A stretch of 64,000 nt of DNA from Scilla litardierei (taxonomy: Eukaryota; Streptophyta; Magnoliopsida; Asparagales; Asparagaceae): assembly GCA_030789695.1 (NCBI GenBank), contig CM061136.1:134304448-134368447 (forward strand), read 5' to 3'. Positions 42,722 through 53,280 of this stretch are shown piece after piece. Below the pieces are notes generated by a model, which was given only the letters and a program-made list of their open reading frames with translations, was not told where the DNA came from and ran no database searches. The stretch's first letter is position 1. Every line of letters starts with the position of its first letter. A program made the position numbers and the translations under genes.

Positions 42722-44300
42722 AAAGATAAACTACTGATTATATTAACGAATGTACATATGTTACAACGTTGGGGTCATATAGCCTGGTATTAATAGGGCG
42801 AGGATAGGACACAAGCGTCGTCACTCTCCACTATCAATTCCAGCTTCTATGAACCAACCACAACCATTACATTAGACCCTACCTCAATCAAAATTGATTG
42901 AAACATCCTTAGCCTAAGAAATCAGCCTGCATCAAGGATGTCCCAGTTCATTAACGCACCCGCCGCTTCAACCTCATCCCCCTCTACATCATGGAGAGCC
43001 ACTCGAACGTCTGCGGAAATTTCGTCAAAGAGAACTGTCTTCGGCCTCCTCGTTCTCTCAAAAAACGCACCTATTGTGCTCTCGCCACAAGTGCCAAACG
43101 ACAACCGCTAACACTGTTTTGGCAAGCCGGCCAAGGGATCCATTATTCACAAATTTTCCCAAAAAAATCTCACCAACATCCTGCAGCGTTTTAAATTGCG
43201 GTACAGTGATCCCAAGCTTCAATAAAGCCCGGCTTGCAATGTATTTTGAGTATGGGCATATAAAAAGATGTGTTCAATTGACTCCAGCGTATTGTCCACA
43301 CAAAGTTCACAGCAGGGAGATGATTGAATACCCCATTCGGCCAATCTGTCCTTTGTGAGCAGCTTACCTTTAAATGCTCAGAGGAGTGTAAGGGCCATCT
43401 TTGGTACGTGCTTGCTATACCAAACTAGCTTGAAGAACCGAAATGGAGGAGATTTGATTCGCACGTTTTCCTACACATCTTTGAACTTAAAGTTCGGACC
43501 AAGTTTCCATTCCCAGGTATCTACCCCCGCATTTAGCTTTATGTTCTAAAGTAAAAGCTTTATATCTTGTATTGCCACATCATCAACCCATGACAGACCT
43601 CCCCAATACTCACTAACTCGCTTGCTACTAGCACCATCAGGGACAGGGAACAAGTTGTTAAGTGGACCACATGGAAGCCAATTGTCATGCCAAAAAAGTG
43701 TGTCCTTTCCATCTCCAACTTTACGTACAATAAGCTTCCGCGAGTATTCCCTGCATTTTAGTAGGAACTTCCAAGTTCCAGATTGAATTGCCGAACCCTT
43801 CACTTCGTAGAATGCATTTGTATCTTTGTACTTACTGTGCATGTACTCAGCCCATAATCCTCTGGCCTTCAGCAGTCTCCAAGTTAGCTTTATACCTGAT
43901 GCCATTTTAAGGTCCTTTAGGAGCCTTAACCCAATTCTGCCTTCATTCTTGGGTTTGCAAGTGTCAGACCAAGCCCATGTATTAGTATTCCCCCAAATGA
44001 ACCTTCTGCACAACGATGTCAAAGTGCGCAACACCGTTGCTGGAATTCTGTATACCTGGGCCCAAAAAGCAATCATTCTGTAAATAACTGATCTTACCAA
44101 CTCTATCCGCCCAGATATGGATAGTGATGTTGAGGCCCATCCGCTCATGCGCTTCCTGCACTTATCAATTAACCGACTATACATGCAGCTTTTAGGATAT
44201 TTAGAAGACAGAAGAAGCCCCAGATAAGTGGTGATAGTGTTCGCATGTTTAGCGCCCAGATATTCAGAAAGGGCCCCTGGGTTATTAGTCCCCTTGCTGA

Positions 44301-44303
<3 letters not shown>
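42720..44303 (-). pseudogene. 5'-truncated plant L1-type LINE, ORF2 3' half
   Basis: The minus strand holds the end of the reverse transcriptase region (TYLGLLLSSKYPKS...CRKRMSGWASTSLSISGRIELV, then SLCRRFIWGNTNTWAW) and, after frame breaks near 43540, the zf-RVT and terminal part (42850-43400, including ADVRVALHDVEG). The catalytic FADD block is missing because the copy starts at 44303. The 3' part (AGGACACAAGCGTCGTCACTCT near 42805) matches the LINE at 12600, so they belong to related subfamilies. The 5' end abuts the (TG)n tail of another LINE. Inactive. Confidence 0.85.

Positions 44304-44338
<35 letters not shown>
44304..44338. repeat. (TG)n tract at the long LINE's 3' end
   Basis: About 17 TG repeats, (CA)n on the LINE's sense strand, between the two LINEs. 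It occupies the position of the poly(A)-like tail of the LINE to its right. Confidence 0.9.
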
Positions 44339-44339
<1 letters not shown>

Positions 44340-44340
<1 letters not shown>

Positions 44341-44821
44341 GAGAATATGCTTTGCGTCTTTATTGATCTCACGAAAAAGATACAAGACACTCACGGATGG
44401 AAGAAGGATGTTAGTAATGTGGGTAGAGGCACAGGCGCCAACATTCCAACAAATACTAAACACATTACGCTATCCATAGGTCAAAAAGAAAAACAAAAAT
44501 ACATGGATAGATCAACCTAGTCTAATAGCCCCCAATTTAGGGGGCACCATCATCATCTTGATCCCAACCAACATGCCGCAGAGCAATTCTGACATCATCA
44601 GCTATGTTTTCAAATAGGAGAGTCTGCATCTGACTGGAACCTTCAAAAATTCTCCTGTTTCTCTCCCTCCATATGTGCCAAATCATCACAGCCAGGACCG
44701 TCCTGGCAAGCTTACCTATATTGTCCTTTTTATGAAATTGAGCCAGGATCAAGTCGCCTATTCCAACCAGGGATGTTGGCAAAGAAGAGGTGACCAAAAG
44801 TTTAAGAAAACTCCTGCAAAG
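44340..44821 (-). pseudogene. LINE ORF2 C-terminal end and 3' untranslated tail
   Basis: 44817-44537 encodes the last part of ORF2 (WHIWRERNRRIFEG, then a terminal ADDVRIALRHVG). The rest is 3' untranslated sequence with AGGCACAGGCGCC, a counterpart of the motif in the other two LINEs. It is separated from the rest of ORF2 by the SIRE-type insertion. Confidence 0.8.
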
Positions 44822-46561
44822 TGTAATGCCCTACCAGCTACTGCACAAGTACTAGAGGGGGGTGAATAGTACTTTAAAATAATAAGGAGTATAATTCCAA
44901 ATTAAATTGCAAACAACTACCAAATCAATTTGCGGAAGCTTAAATTGAATGACAACAATTAAATTAACAATGCAAACAAACGATGTTAATGGGTTCGGAT
45001 CCACCCAAGTCTCCCCGACTTATTCCCGGTGATCCTACGTCCCAACCACCCGGATCCCCTCCGGATACTTGAGTTCGAAACCCTAACTCAAGATTTCCAC
45101 TATGAATATCTTGTGAAAAACCTTCACAAGATCAAATCATACATGCAATAGCAAATGTGAATCCCACAACCCGGGATCACAACCTTCTCTCACAACCGAG
45201 AGAATCACAAAGCAATATTAAAGAGTTTAATATGAAATAAACAATCTTACCACAAAATCCTATACCTTGAGTTTTTCTTACCCAATAGGTGAAATGAAGG
45301 ATTTGAGGAAGATGAAGTCACCAAGACCTAGCACCAAGGAAATGACCAGCAATCGGTGCCTAGGAATGATTTGGAGACTTGGATCAAGCAAAAGCTTGAA
45401 GAGCTCACCAAGAACAAGCTTCTCTCTAGATCTAGAAATGAGAGAGAATGGGTTTCTTGTGAGGAAGAGAGCTTTAGATTTAAGGGAGAATAGCTATCTC
45501 TTTAGAACTCAATGGATCTCTTAATGGCAGCTCTCACCTAGATAGAAATGACCTAGGTTCGTATTTATAGGGTCCCATAAAAACAAGTTAGGTCATTCTC
45601 CAACGGAAAGAAATCTGTGAGGATTAGTCGGTCAAAGAACAAACACTGACCGACTAGTTCATCAACTAGTCGGTCAGTCACATAGCATGGACCGACTAAG
45701 AGTAGATCTGAGAAGAGATAGAATTTCAGACCTAGAAATCTAGTCGGTCCAAGAAGACTGTCTGACCGACTAGTTTCACAACTAGTCGGTCAGTCAATGA
45801 ACGTAGACCGACTAAGAGCAAAAAGAATTAGTCTGAAGACAAAGTGACTTAGTCGGTCCAAGAACAAAAGTTGACCGACTAGATTGTCAACTAGTCGGTC
45901 ACCAAACGTTCTTAGACCGACTAACAATAAACAGTAGCTTAGGAGAATTTAAGCATGAACAGTAAGTCACAATTAGTCGGTCAAAGAAGCATCACTGACC
46001 GACTAGTTCACAAACTAGTCGGTCGGTGAGTCAACGTAGACCGACTAACTGTAAACAGTAAAGTCCAAGAAATTAAGGAATCAAACTAGTCGGTCCAAGA
46101 ACAGTTTCCGACCGACTAGATCACCATCTAGTCGGTCAGTACTCCTTCTTGTACCAACTAACATGCACAATAAAGTCCGAATCGAAGCGCGATGCTTCGA
46201 GGAAGTTAGAATGAACTTGTGCAAGAATCCTAGAGCTACGAAATGAGCGAAATGAAGATAGAAACGTAAGATATACTCAAGGCTTAACATTCTATATATC
46301 GAAGCTAAAAGACTATAAATAAAACCTTATTAAACGGTCTTCGAGAGCTTCGATTCATTCTTCATAACTTCCAAAACGGCGCAAGAGCTTCAACGAAGCT
46401 TTGGACATGAAAACGAGCTTTGGGAAGTGTTGAGATGTCGCTTTGAATGTTCTCGTGAATTTGGCGACGATCTCCAAAACTGCGCTCACAAATTGTTAGT
46501 TCATGGATTATTTATGTTTGCTCATCATCAAAACCAAATCCGGGGAGTCCAATATTCAACA
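44822..46561 (-). repeat. 3' LTR of the SIRE-type element
   Basis: 1740 bp. Contains five repeat modules (45626-46165) and a TATA box at 45561-45571 (minus-strand CCTATAAATAC). Followed on its inner side by the polypurine tract. Confidence 0.95.
45626..46165. repeat. TAGTCGGTC/GACCGACTA module array in SIRE 3' LTR
   Basis: Five modules (starting about 45626, 45747, 45850, 45973 and 46086), each about 78 bp with four half-sites: AGTCGGTC, about 14 bases, GACCGACTAG, about 8 bases, CTAGTCGGTC, about 16 bases, GACCGACTAA. The half-sites alternate in direction, so each module can form two nested stems. Spacing is 100-125 bp. Confidence 0.92.
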
Positions 46562-46578
46562 TTCTCCCCCTTTTTGGT
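46562..46578 (-). other. polypurine tract of the SIRE-type element
   Basis: Minus-strand ACCAAAAAGGGGGAGAA directly before the 3' LTR: the primer for plus-strand DNA synthesis. Confidence 0.9.
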
Positions 46579-47546
46579 GATGACAAACCAACATAAATAA
46601 TAATCAAAAATAATGATTCAAATGTAAAATACTTACTCCCCCTGCATTGATGACACGTTAATTCCAAAATGAATGTATATGAATTGCATCAATCAGATGA
46701 GTAAGATAAATAAAGCGAATCAATTTTCGAAATATCGGATTTTGAAAATCCTTATATGTATCTTAACTCCCCCTGAATCTAACATATCAAACTAGATTCT
46801 TGGAAAATGAGTTAAATTTTCATTTGCGCTATTTATTATCATTATCTCTCCCCCTTTGGCATTATCCCAAAATGGGGGGCATACAACGACAACAAGTAGG
46901 AAATGGAAAATCCAACATCGGGAGTCGTAGACAATGACGATGGAATTAATTGACACCAAAGGAAAAGCGATAAAATCAAATCAAGTGTGCCAATTGTCCA
47001 TTATCACAAAGTGAAGATCAAAATCATCAAAAATACCAAATAATTATTCATTAATTGAATAAAGAAACATACTCTTCAATATTCAATATTCTTGGTTAAA
47101 TTTGTGCATGGAAAACAATTCTATACAATTATAGAAGTATAATCCATTTAACCAAGTTTTTAATCGTCGAGCGACGAAATCACATTTCAAATGCATTCAA
47201 CGAATATTAAAATGTGCACGACGAATAAAAGATAAAGAGAACGACGATGTATATATATAAAGAAGCAGCATGAGTACATCCAAAAAATATCCAATATAAG
47301 AAGTACAACACATCAAGTGCTACATATCATCAAAAAGAGATACATCATACATCATCGACAGCATCAAAGTATATCAAAATAACCATCAGCAACATCATCC
47401 AAAGTGTATCAAAACAACCAACACCGAAACCCTGAAAGCTCAAAAATACATCAAAACAACTCTCACACCCCATCCAAACCCAAAATACTCTCACTAAAAA
47501 ATAATATATCATCCGAAGTGTAGTGGAGAGTCCTCGAAACAAGCGA
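46579..47546 (-). other. 3' untranslated region after the env-like ORF
   Basis: AT-rich. A second purine-rich tract (minus-strand ATTTTGGGATAATGCCAAAG, then GGGGGAGAGA, around 46845-46875) and CAGGGGGAGTTAAGATAC near 46765 resemble extra polypurine tracts, which are known in Sireviruses. No gene seen. Confidence 0.5.
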
Positions 47547-49196
47547 TCACGAGGAGGAGGCTGGATCTGCAGTGTCCGTGGGTCCAGTCGACGGAGTGGA
47601 CTCAGGCTCTGCAGGGAGAAGAGGTGTCTCAACAGACGGAATCGTCGGGGTAGGTGTGGAAGCAACAGCAACAGGCTCAACATCAGCAGGAACATCAGGA
47701 GTGTCAGCAGGAGAGGCAACAGGGTCAGCAAGAGGCACAGACGACTGAAGAGCTGAAGCAGAAGGCTCTGGAGCACCGGAAGTGGTGCCATCTCCAGGAG
47801 CAGAATATGTGGTAGCAGCAGCAGCAGCAGTGGCCGTGGCAACATCGTCACGAGCCAAAGAAGTGACAAGCTCGTCAATCTCCTCATCGTCCATCTCCTC
47901 GGCCTCAGAAACTGAAGGAGGAAGATCAATCCCCATCATCTGAGCCATACGGCAGACGACCTCCTCGGTACGAGCCAAACGCGACTCGTGCCGACGAAGA
48001 AGGCGTACGACATCATCTAATGTAGCAGGACGAGAGGGGGCTGCAGCAGCTGACGGAGAAGCCTGTGAAGCAGATGCGGTAGACCTCTGCACGTGACGAA
48101 GCGCCGCTAGAGATTTCTTAACGGCCGTCGCGTTCAGAGGAGTACCCAAGGGACGCTCATCGTCATAAGGGAGAGGGACTCGGAAATGACGAAACACGAG
48201 GGTCAACAGACAAGGATATGGAATATGCGCAGACTTATTGGTCTTGCGTATACACTCAAAAGAGTCCATCTTATCGAGTATCACGCGAGCCCAATTAATC
48301 TCGCATCCCAAGAAAAGAGCGTAGATCAATTTCAAGAACGGCTGGGATGGAAGTGAAGATGATCCATACTTAGGGAGAAGACATGACTTCAAGATCAGGT
48401 TAAGGACCCACGCATTCGGCTTGAAAGATTTCGAAGGTACACCAATGAATGCGGAGGGGATAACCTGGAAGATATCTGAAAGAACTGACTAATCCAAGGA
48501 GGAAATGTCATCGACGGAAATGTCCGAAGGAAGGAGACCGGACGACGAACAACCAAGAATCTCCCCCAAGATTTCTGCCGTGAGAACTATAGGAGTTCCC
48601 AAGACAGTAGTCTCAATGGAGTGGCTGGCATCGTACTGGCCTCGGATACGATTGGCATAAAACAATTTCACAAGGCGAGGATAAGGTTTAGGATTGGCCT
48701 TGGGGTCGTATCGGAGATAATCAAGGAGACCACTATAGGAGAGTAGGTCAGCTAAGCCAAGGAAATCAGAAAACTGGACGTAGTGCTCCAATAGCATCGG
48801 GCAGTGTTCAATACGGTTGTAGGCCGCGAGACACAAAGGGTCGTCACGACACAACGATATGTCAACACCCCCCGCTGGCATTGGGCCCTTTCCCTTTGGT
48901 TGGCGAGTCCTAGGACGAAGTGGAGGAGTGGGTTCCTTAGGGCCAGACTCGTCCTCAGGGACAAACTCAGGGTCAGAATCAGGAGGAGTACCAGGTGTGT
49001 GGAGAATGGGCTTTTTAGGCAAATTCTTTCTGGGTTTAAGAGTCGTCGACCTCTGCTTCTTCAGAGGAGGCGAAGAGGGGGAAGCTTGGGTAGATTTGGC
49101 ACGGCGCTTGGGCTTAGGTGGATTCCTAGGGTCGGAAGGCCCTACGGTCATAGGAGAAGCCCCAGAAGAGGCGATGGGAATCCTCGTCTTTGCCAT
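47547..49196 (-). pseudogene. env-like ORF of the SIRE-type element, split by one amber stop
   Basis: One frame of about 550 codons: ATG at 49196, open to a TAG at 48491-48489, then open in the same frame to the end at 47547. The first part (235 residues) is basic and proline-rich, then carries a conserved helical region (YDPKANPKPYPRLVKLFY, VLTAEILGEILG). After the stop the same domain goes on (PKYGSSSLPSQPFLKLIYAL, INWARVILDKM) and ends in an alanine/proline/threonine-rich tail (about 150 residues). The helical part fits the 'putative plant transposon protein' domain found in the extra ORF of Sireviruses. I see no clear signal peptide or convincing membrane anchor, so 'envelope' function is unproven. 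The stop may be a mutation or a readthrough site. Confidence 0.72.
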
Positions 49197-50112
49197 AGCA
49201 CGACGAGCACAAGCAACACAAACTACAAGCTAGACAAACCATAGAGAGATCAAACGAAATCGAAAAGCACAAACCCTAAGAGGAAAAATTCTGAAACCCT
49301 AGGAGCTAGATGAGATAAATAACAAACCCTAGAGTAGGAATCGACCTAGGAGAGGGAGGGAGATACCTAGGAGGTGGAGTCGACGGCGGCGGACGGCGGG
49401 GATCGCCGGAGATCAGGCCGGAGTCGACGGAATTTGAAAGGGCTCGATCGGGGTTGGGGGTTTTTCGACTGGAGAAGAGAAGAAGACCGACTAAAAAGTG
49501 TTTTAGTCGAATAGAAAGTGAGTATAAGTCGGTCTGGAATCAAAAAGACACAATTGCCCTACCCCACTTAGTCGGTCACAGTTCAAGTACTGACCGACTA
49601 GATTACGATCTAGTCGGTCGGTCAATGAGCTTGAACCGACTAAGTCGAAACAGAGGCACAGAAGAATTTCTAGGGCAAGAATTAGTCGGTCGCAGTATAT
49701 TCACTGACCGACTAGTTTTCAATCTAGTCGGTCGGTAAGTGTACTGTGACCGACTAACGAAAGAAAATGATAGGAGTTAGATATAGGCTTGATCTAGTCG
49801 GTCTGAGTTCATTTGCTGACTGACTAGATGAGCATCTAGTCGGTTGACAAGTGAACTTAGACCGACTAGAGGAGTCCAAAAATTGATAATTGATTTCTCT
49901 TCACAAACCACTTGGATGAAACATCATAACTCACTCATTAGTCATCTAAATTACCTCATAAAACGTCGAAATCTTAAATACGACTTTCAAATACGAATTC
50001 GATCATAAATTCAAATATATCACATAAAATTGCCAAAAATTCAATTAATATAGCATGAACAAAATATCATGAAATCGAATAGCATGCAAGATAATTGAAT
50101 GAAATATGAATC
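49197..50112 (-). other. spacer between pol and env-like ORF with LTR-type repeat modules
   Basis: About 0.9 kb without a gene. 49567-49870 contains three modules of the same grammar as in the LTRs; the rest (49200-49450) is the env-like leader, including several CTAGGGTTT-type motifs on the minus strand. See the separate repeat entry. Confidence 0.7.
49480..49872. repeat. TAGTCGGTC/GACCGACTA modules upstream of the env-like ORF
   Basis: Three full modules (49567-49645, 49682-49758, 49795-49873), each with four alternating half-sites spaced as in the LTR modules, plus a degenerate half module at 49480-49540. Module spacing is about 115 bp. Linker sequences between half-sites differ from the LTR copies, so this is an old or independently evolving array. 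Confidence 0.9.
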
Positions 50113-53100
50113 CTATATCTCGGATTCACCCATAATCCCCAATTCTCGACGCAACCGCACAAAGGAGTCCTCCTTTAGGGGTTTCGTGAAAATATCGGCG
50201 ATTTGCTTTTGGGTTTCAACGTACACTAATATGATGTCCTTTTTAGCAACATGATCATCTAAGAAATGGTGTCGGACATCTATGTGTTTTGATCGGGAAT
50301 GGTGCACCGGATTCTTTGAAAGACAGATAGCACTTTGGTTATCCACCATGATAGGGCTAGTATCACAGTGAATACCAAAATCCTTCAAAGTGTGTCTCAT
50401 CCAAAGAACCTGGGCACAAGCGGCACCGGCGGCAATATATTCCGCCTCGGTGGTTGAAAGTGATACGGAATTTTGCTTCTTGGAAAACCAAGAGACAAGA
50501 GAATTTCCTAGAAAATGGCAAGTGCCATTAGTACTTTTCCTGTCGGATTTGCATCCCGCATAATCGGCATCACTGTATGAGACTAACTCATACGTGCTAG
50601 ATTTCGGATAAAGTAATCCAAAATCTAAAGTGTAACTTAGATAACGGAAAATACGCTTTACCGCTACTAAGTGAGACTCCTTAGGTAGAGACTGATAACG
50701 AGCACAAATGCATACGGCAAACATAATATCGGGCCTACTTGCGGTAAGATAAAGTAAGCTACCTATCATACCTCGATATAGACGAATGTCTACATCCTTA
50801 CCACCCGTATCCTTGTCGAGATGCGTAGTCGTGCTCATTGGAGTCTTTTTCCCGGAAGCACTTTCCATTCCAAATCGCTTAAGCAACTCCACCGTATACT
50901 TCGTTTGGTGGATGAAGATTGCATCGTTCATTTGGCGAATTTGGAGACCTAAGAAATATTTGAGTTCGCCCATGTGGCTCATCTCAAATTGTTCCTTCAT
51001 AACATTAGAAAACTCTTCGCAAAGAGTGAAGTTAGTAGCACCGAAAATGATATCATCAACATAAATTTGAACTAATAAAATATCATTATTCGCATGCTTA
51101 ACAAAAAGTGTAGAATCGGCTTCGCCCATTTTAAAATTCAAATCCAAAAGAAAATTCTTTAGGCGATCATACCAAGCTCGAGGAGCTTGTCTCAAACCAT
51201 AAAGAGCTTTCTTTAGTTTAAAAACATGATTTGAAAATTTTTCATTTATGAAGCCCGGAGGTTGAGAAACGTAAACTTCCTCAACGACATCTCCGTTTAA
51301 AAATGCACTTTTAACATCCATTTGAAATAACTTAAAATTTTTATGGCATGCATAAGACAATAAAAGTCTAATTGATTCTAATCTAGCTACCGGAGCGAAG
51401 GATTCTTCGAAATCGATACCTTCCTCTTGGCGATAGCCTTGAGCAACTAACCGAGCTTTGTTCCGGATGACGACTTGATTTTCGTCGGATTTGTTCTTGA
51501 AGATCCACTTTGTCCCTATGACGGTGTGGTTCTTTGATGGCAAAGGAACAAGCTCCCATACCTCATTCCTCTCGAATTGAATGAGTTCCTCCTCCATGGC
51601 AAGGATCCAAGCACTATCTTCGCAAGCTTCAACTATATTCTTTGGCTTTATTGATGAGACAAAGGCACTATTGGCGAAGTGGTGGACTTGCGATCTCGTC
51701 TTGACACTATCATGAATATTGCCAATTACTTGCTCATGGGGATGGTCGCGGACGGTTTGAAGCCGCTTGGGAATACCTTGATCACTAGGCACATTCTCAA
51801 CAACTTCATTAGTCGGGTTAGTCTCAATAGAATCAATTGAATCAATGGACTTAGAATTTTCAAACGAATCACATAAAACATCCATAGAATCATTGTCATT
51901 TGAAATTCTAGAAGTAATAAAATTCTCATTAAAAGAGACATGAAGTGATTCCTCGATCGTAGAAGATCTTTTGTTGTATATCCGGTAGGCTTTGCTACGT
52001 GAGGAATACCCAACAAATATCCCCTCATCCGATCTCGGATCAAACTTGTCCAAATTATCATATGTGTTTTTAATAAAACATTTTGCGCCGAAAACACGAA
52101 AATGTTTAACTTGAGGCAATCTACCAAACAACAATTCATAGCAAGTTTGTTTGGTGCCGGGCCTCAAAAGTATTCTATTAAACACATAGCAAGCGGTGTG
52201 TACCGCTTCTGCCCAAAATTGATAGCCAAGTTGACTATCTTCGAGCATAGTGCGAGCACACTCCACAAGCGTTCTATTCTTCCTCTCAACAACACCATTT
52301 TGAGGAGGTGCGCGAGGGAAAGAAAACGTGTGAGTAATTCCAAGATCATCACAAAAATTTGAGAAAGACTCATTCTCAAATTCACCCCCATGATCACTAC
52401 GAATAGTGACAATGGTGGTTCCGATGAGATTTTGTACTTTCTTTACAAATATTGTGAAGTTTTCAAAAGCTTCATTTTTATTGCATAAGAAGAATACCCA
52501 TGTAAATCTTGAATAATCATCAACGATGACTAGTCCATATCTTGCATTTCCTAAGGAAGCAACTCTAGTTGGCCCAAATAAATCTAGATGTAATAGCTCT
52601 AGTGGCCGTTTCGTAGAAATGCTTTTCTTAGGTTTAAATGAAGATTTAGGAAGCTTGCCACGTTGACAAGAATCACAAAAACTTTTCTTTTCAAAAACGA
52701 GCTTCGGAAAACCTTTAATGGAATTTAATTTCGAAAGCTTATAAAGTGTTCCAAAGTTCACATGTCCAAAGCGTCGATGCCATAAGTGTTGTTCACTTGT
52801 GTTGGCAACGAGACATTGTTCATATGACTTAGGAAGATCCAAAATATAAATATCTTTATGGCGTGTGCCGGAAAATAATAATTTATTATTATCATTTGAA
52901 ATATGACACAATCCTTTCGCAAAACTAACTTTGTAACCTTTGTCACAAAGTTGGCTTATTGAAATAAGATTATGATTTAAACCATCAACTAGATAAACAT
53001 CGCTAATTAAGGGTTTAGAAGGGTTACCCACTTTACCAACACCGACGATTGTTCCGCTCTCATTGCCTCCAAATACGACGCGATTTCCATTTGCAATGGG

Positions 53101-53226
53101 AACCACTCCGGAGAGCAATTTAGCGTCACCCGTCATGTGTTTTGAACACCCGCTATCGAGTATCCAATTCCCTTTGGAGCTAAATTTATATTTGTTTCTC
53201 CTTTTCTTTTTCTTTTCCTTGAGTAC
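50113..53226 (-). CDS. pol polyprotein of the SIRE-type copia element
   Basis: The frame is open from 53226 to 50113; the first ATG is at 53136, but the protease motif [14 protein letters not shown] lies around it, so translation must begin upstream or by fusion to gag. Then: integrase zinc finger (HLWHRRFGH...CDSCQRGK), integrase core with [33 protein letters not shown] and [10 protein letters not shown] (D, D, E present), and a C-terminal [17 protein letters not shown] region. Reverse transcriptase with [25 protein letters not shown] and the catalytic YVDDIIFG. RNase H with [28 protein letters not shown] and [10 protein letters not shown]. All main catalytic residues are visible, so the enzymes could be functional. 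The order PR-INT-RT-RH is that of Ty1/copia. Confidence 0.92.
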   Translation of the reverse strand, partial: VLKEKKKKRRNKYKFSSKGNWILDSGCSKHMTGDAKLLSGVVPIANGNRVVFGGNESGTIVGVGKVGNPSKPLISDVYLVDGLNHNLISISQLCDKGYKVSFAKGLCHISNDNNKLLFSGTRHKDIYILDLPKSYEQCLVANTSEQHLWHRRFGHVNFGTLYKLSKLNSIKGFPKLVFEKKSFCDSCQRGKLPKSSFKPKKSISTKRPLELLHLDLFGPTRVASLGNARYGLVIVDDYSRFTWVFFLCNKNEAFENFTIFVKKVQNLIGTTIVTIRSDHGGEFENESFSNFCDDLGITHTFSFPRAPPQNGVVERKNRTLVECARTMLEDSQLGYQFWAEAVHTACYVFNRILLRPGTKQTCYELLFGRLPQVKHFRVFGAKCFIKNTYDNLDKFDPRSDEGIFVGYSSRSKAYRIYNKRSSTIEESLHVSFNENFITSRISNDNDSMDVLCDSFENSKSIDSIDSIETNPTNEVVENVPSDQGIPKRLQTVRDHPHEQVIGNIHDSVKTRSQVHHFANSAFVSSIKPKNIVEACEDSAWILAMEEELIQFERNEVWELVPLPSKNHTVIGTKWIFKNKSDENQVVIRNKARLVAQGYRQEEGIDFEESFAPVARLESIRLLLSYACHKNFKLFQMDVKSAFLNGDVVEEVYVSQPPGFINEKFSNHVFKLKKALYGLRQAPRAWYDRLKNFLLDLNFKMGEADSTLFVKHANNDILLVQIYVDDIIFGATNFTLCEEFSNVMKEQFEMSHMGELKYFLGLQIRQMNDAIFIHQTKYTVELLKRFGMESASGKKTPMSTTTHLDKDTGGKDVDIRLYRGMIGSLLYLTASRPDIMFAVCICARYQSLPKESHLVAVKRIFRYLSYTLDFGLLYPKSSTYELVSYSDADYAGCKSDRKSTNGTCHFLGNSLVSWFSKKQNSVSLSTTEAEYIAAGAACAQVLWMRHTLKDFGIHCDTSPIMVDNQSAICLSKNPVHHSRSKHIDVRHHFLDDHVAKKDIILVYVETQKQIADIFTKPLKEDSFVRLRRELGIMGESEI

Positions 53227-53280
53227 CTAAAGATAGAGACTTTCATATCATGGTACCCAATGTCATTGGGTCCTCAAAGG
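53227..53280 (-). other. gag-pol junction with stops
   Basis: In the common frame of gag and pol stand TAA (53281-53283), then TGA, TGA and TAG. A +1 frame is open through most of the junction. Pol expression in this copy would need a frameshift or is lost. Confidence 0.6.

Noticed and set aside
47345..47929. 194-residue leucine-rich minus-strand frame
   Set aside because: It is a shifted reading of the alanine/proline/threonine-rich tail of the env-like ORF.
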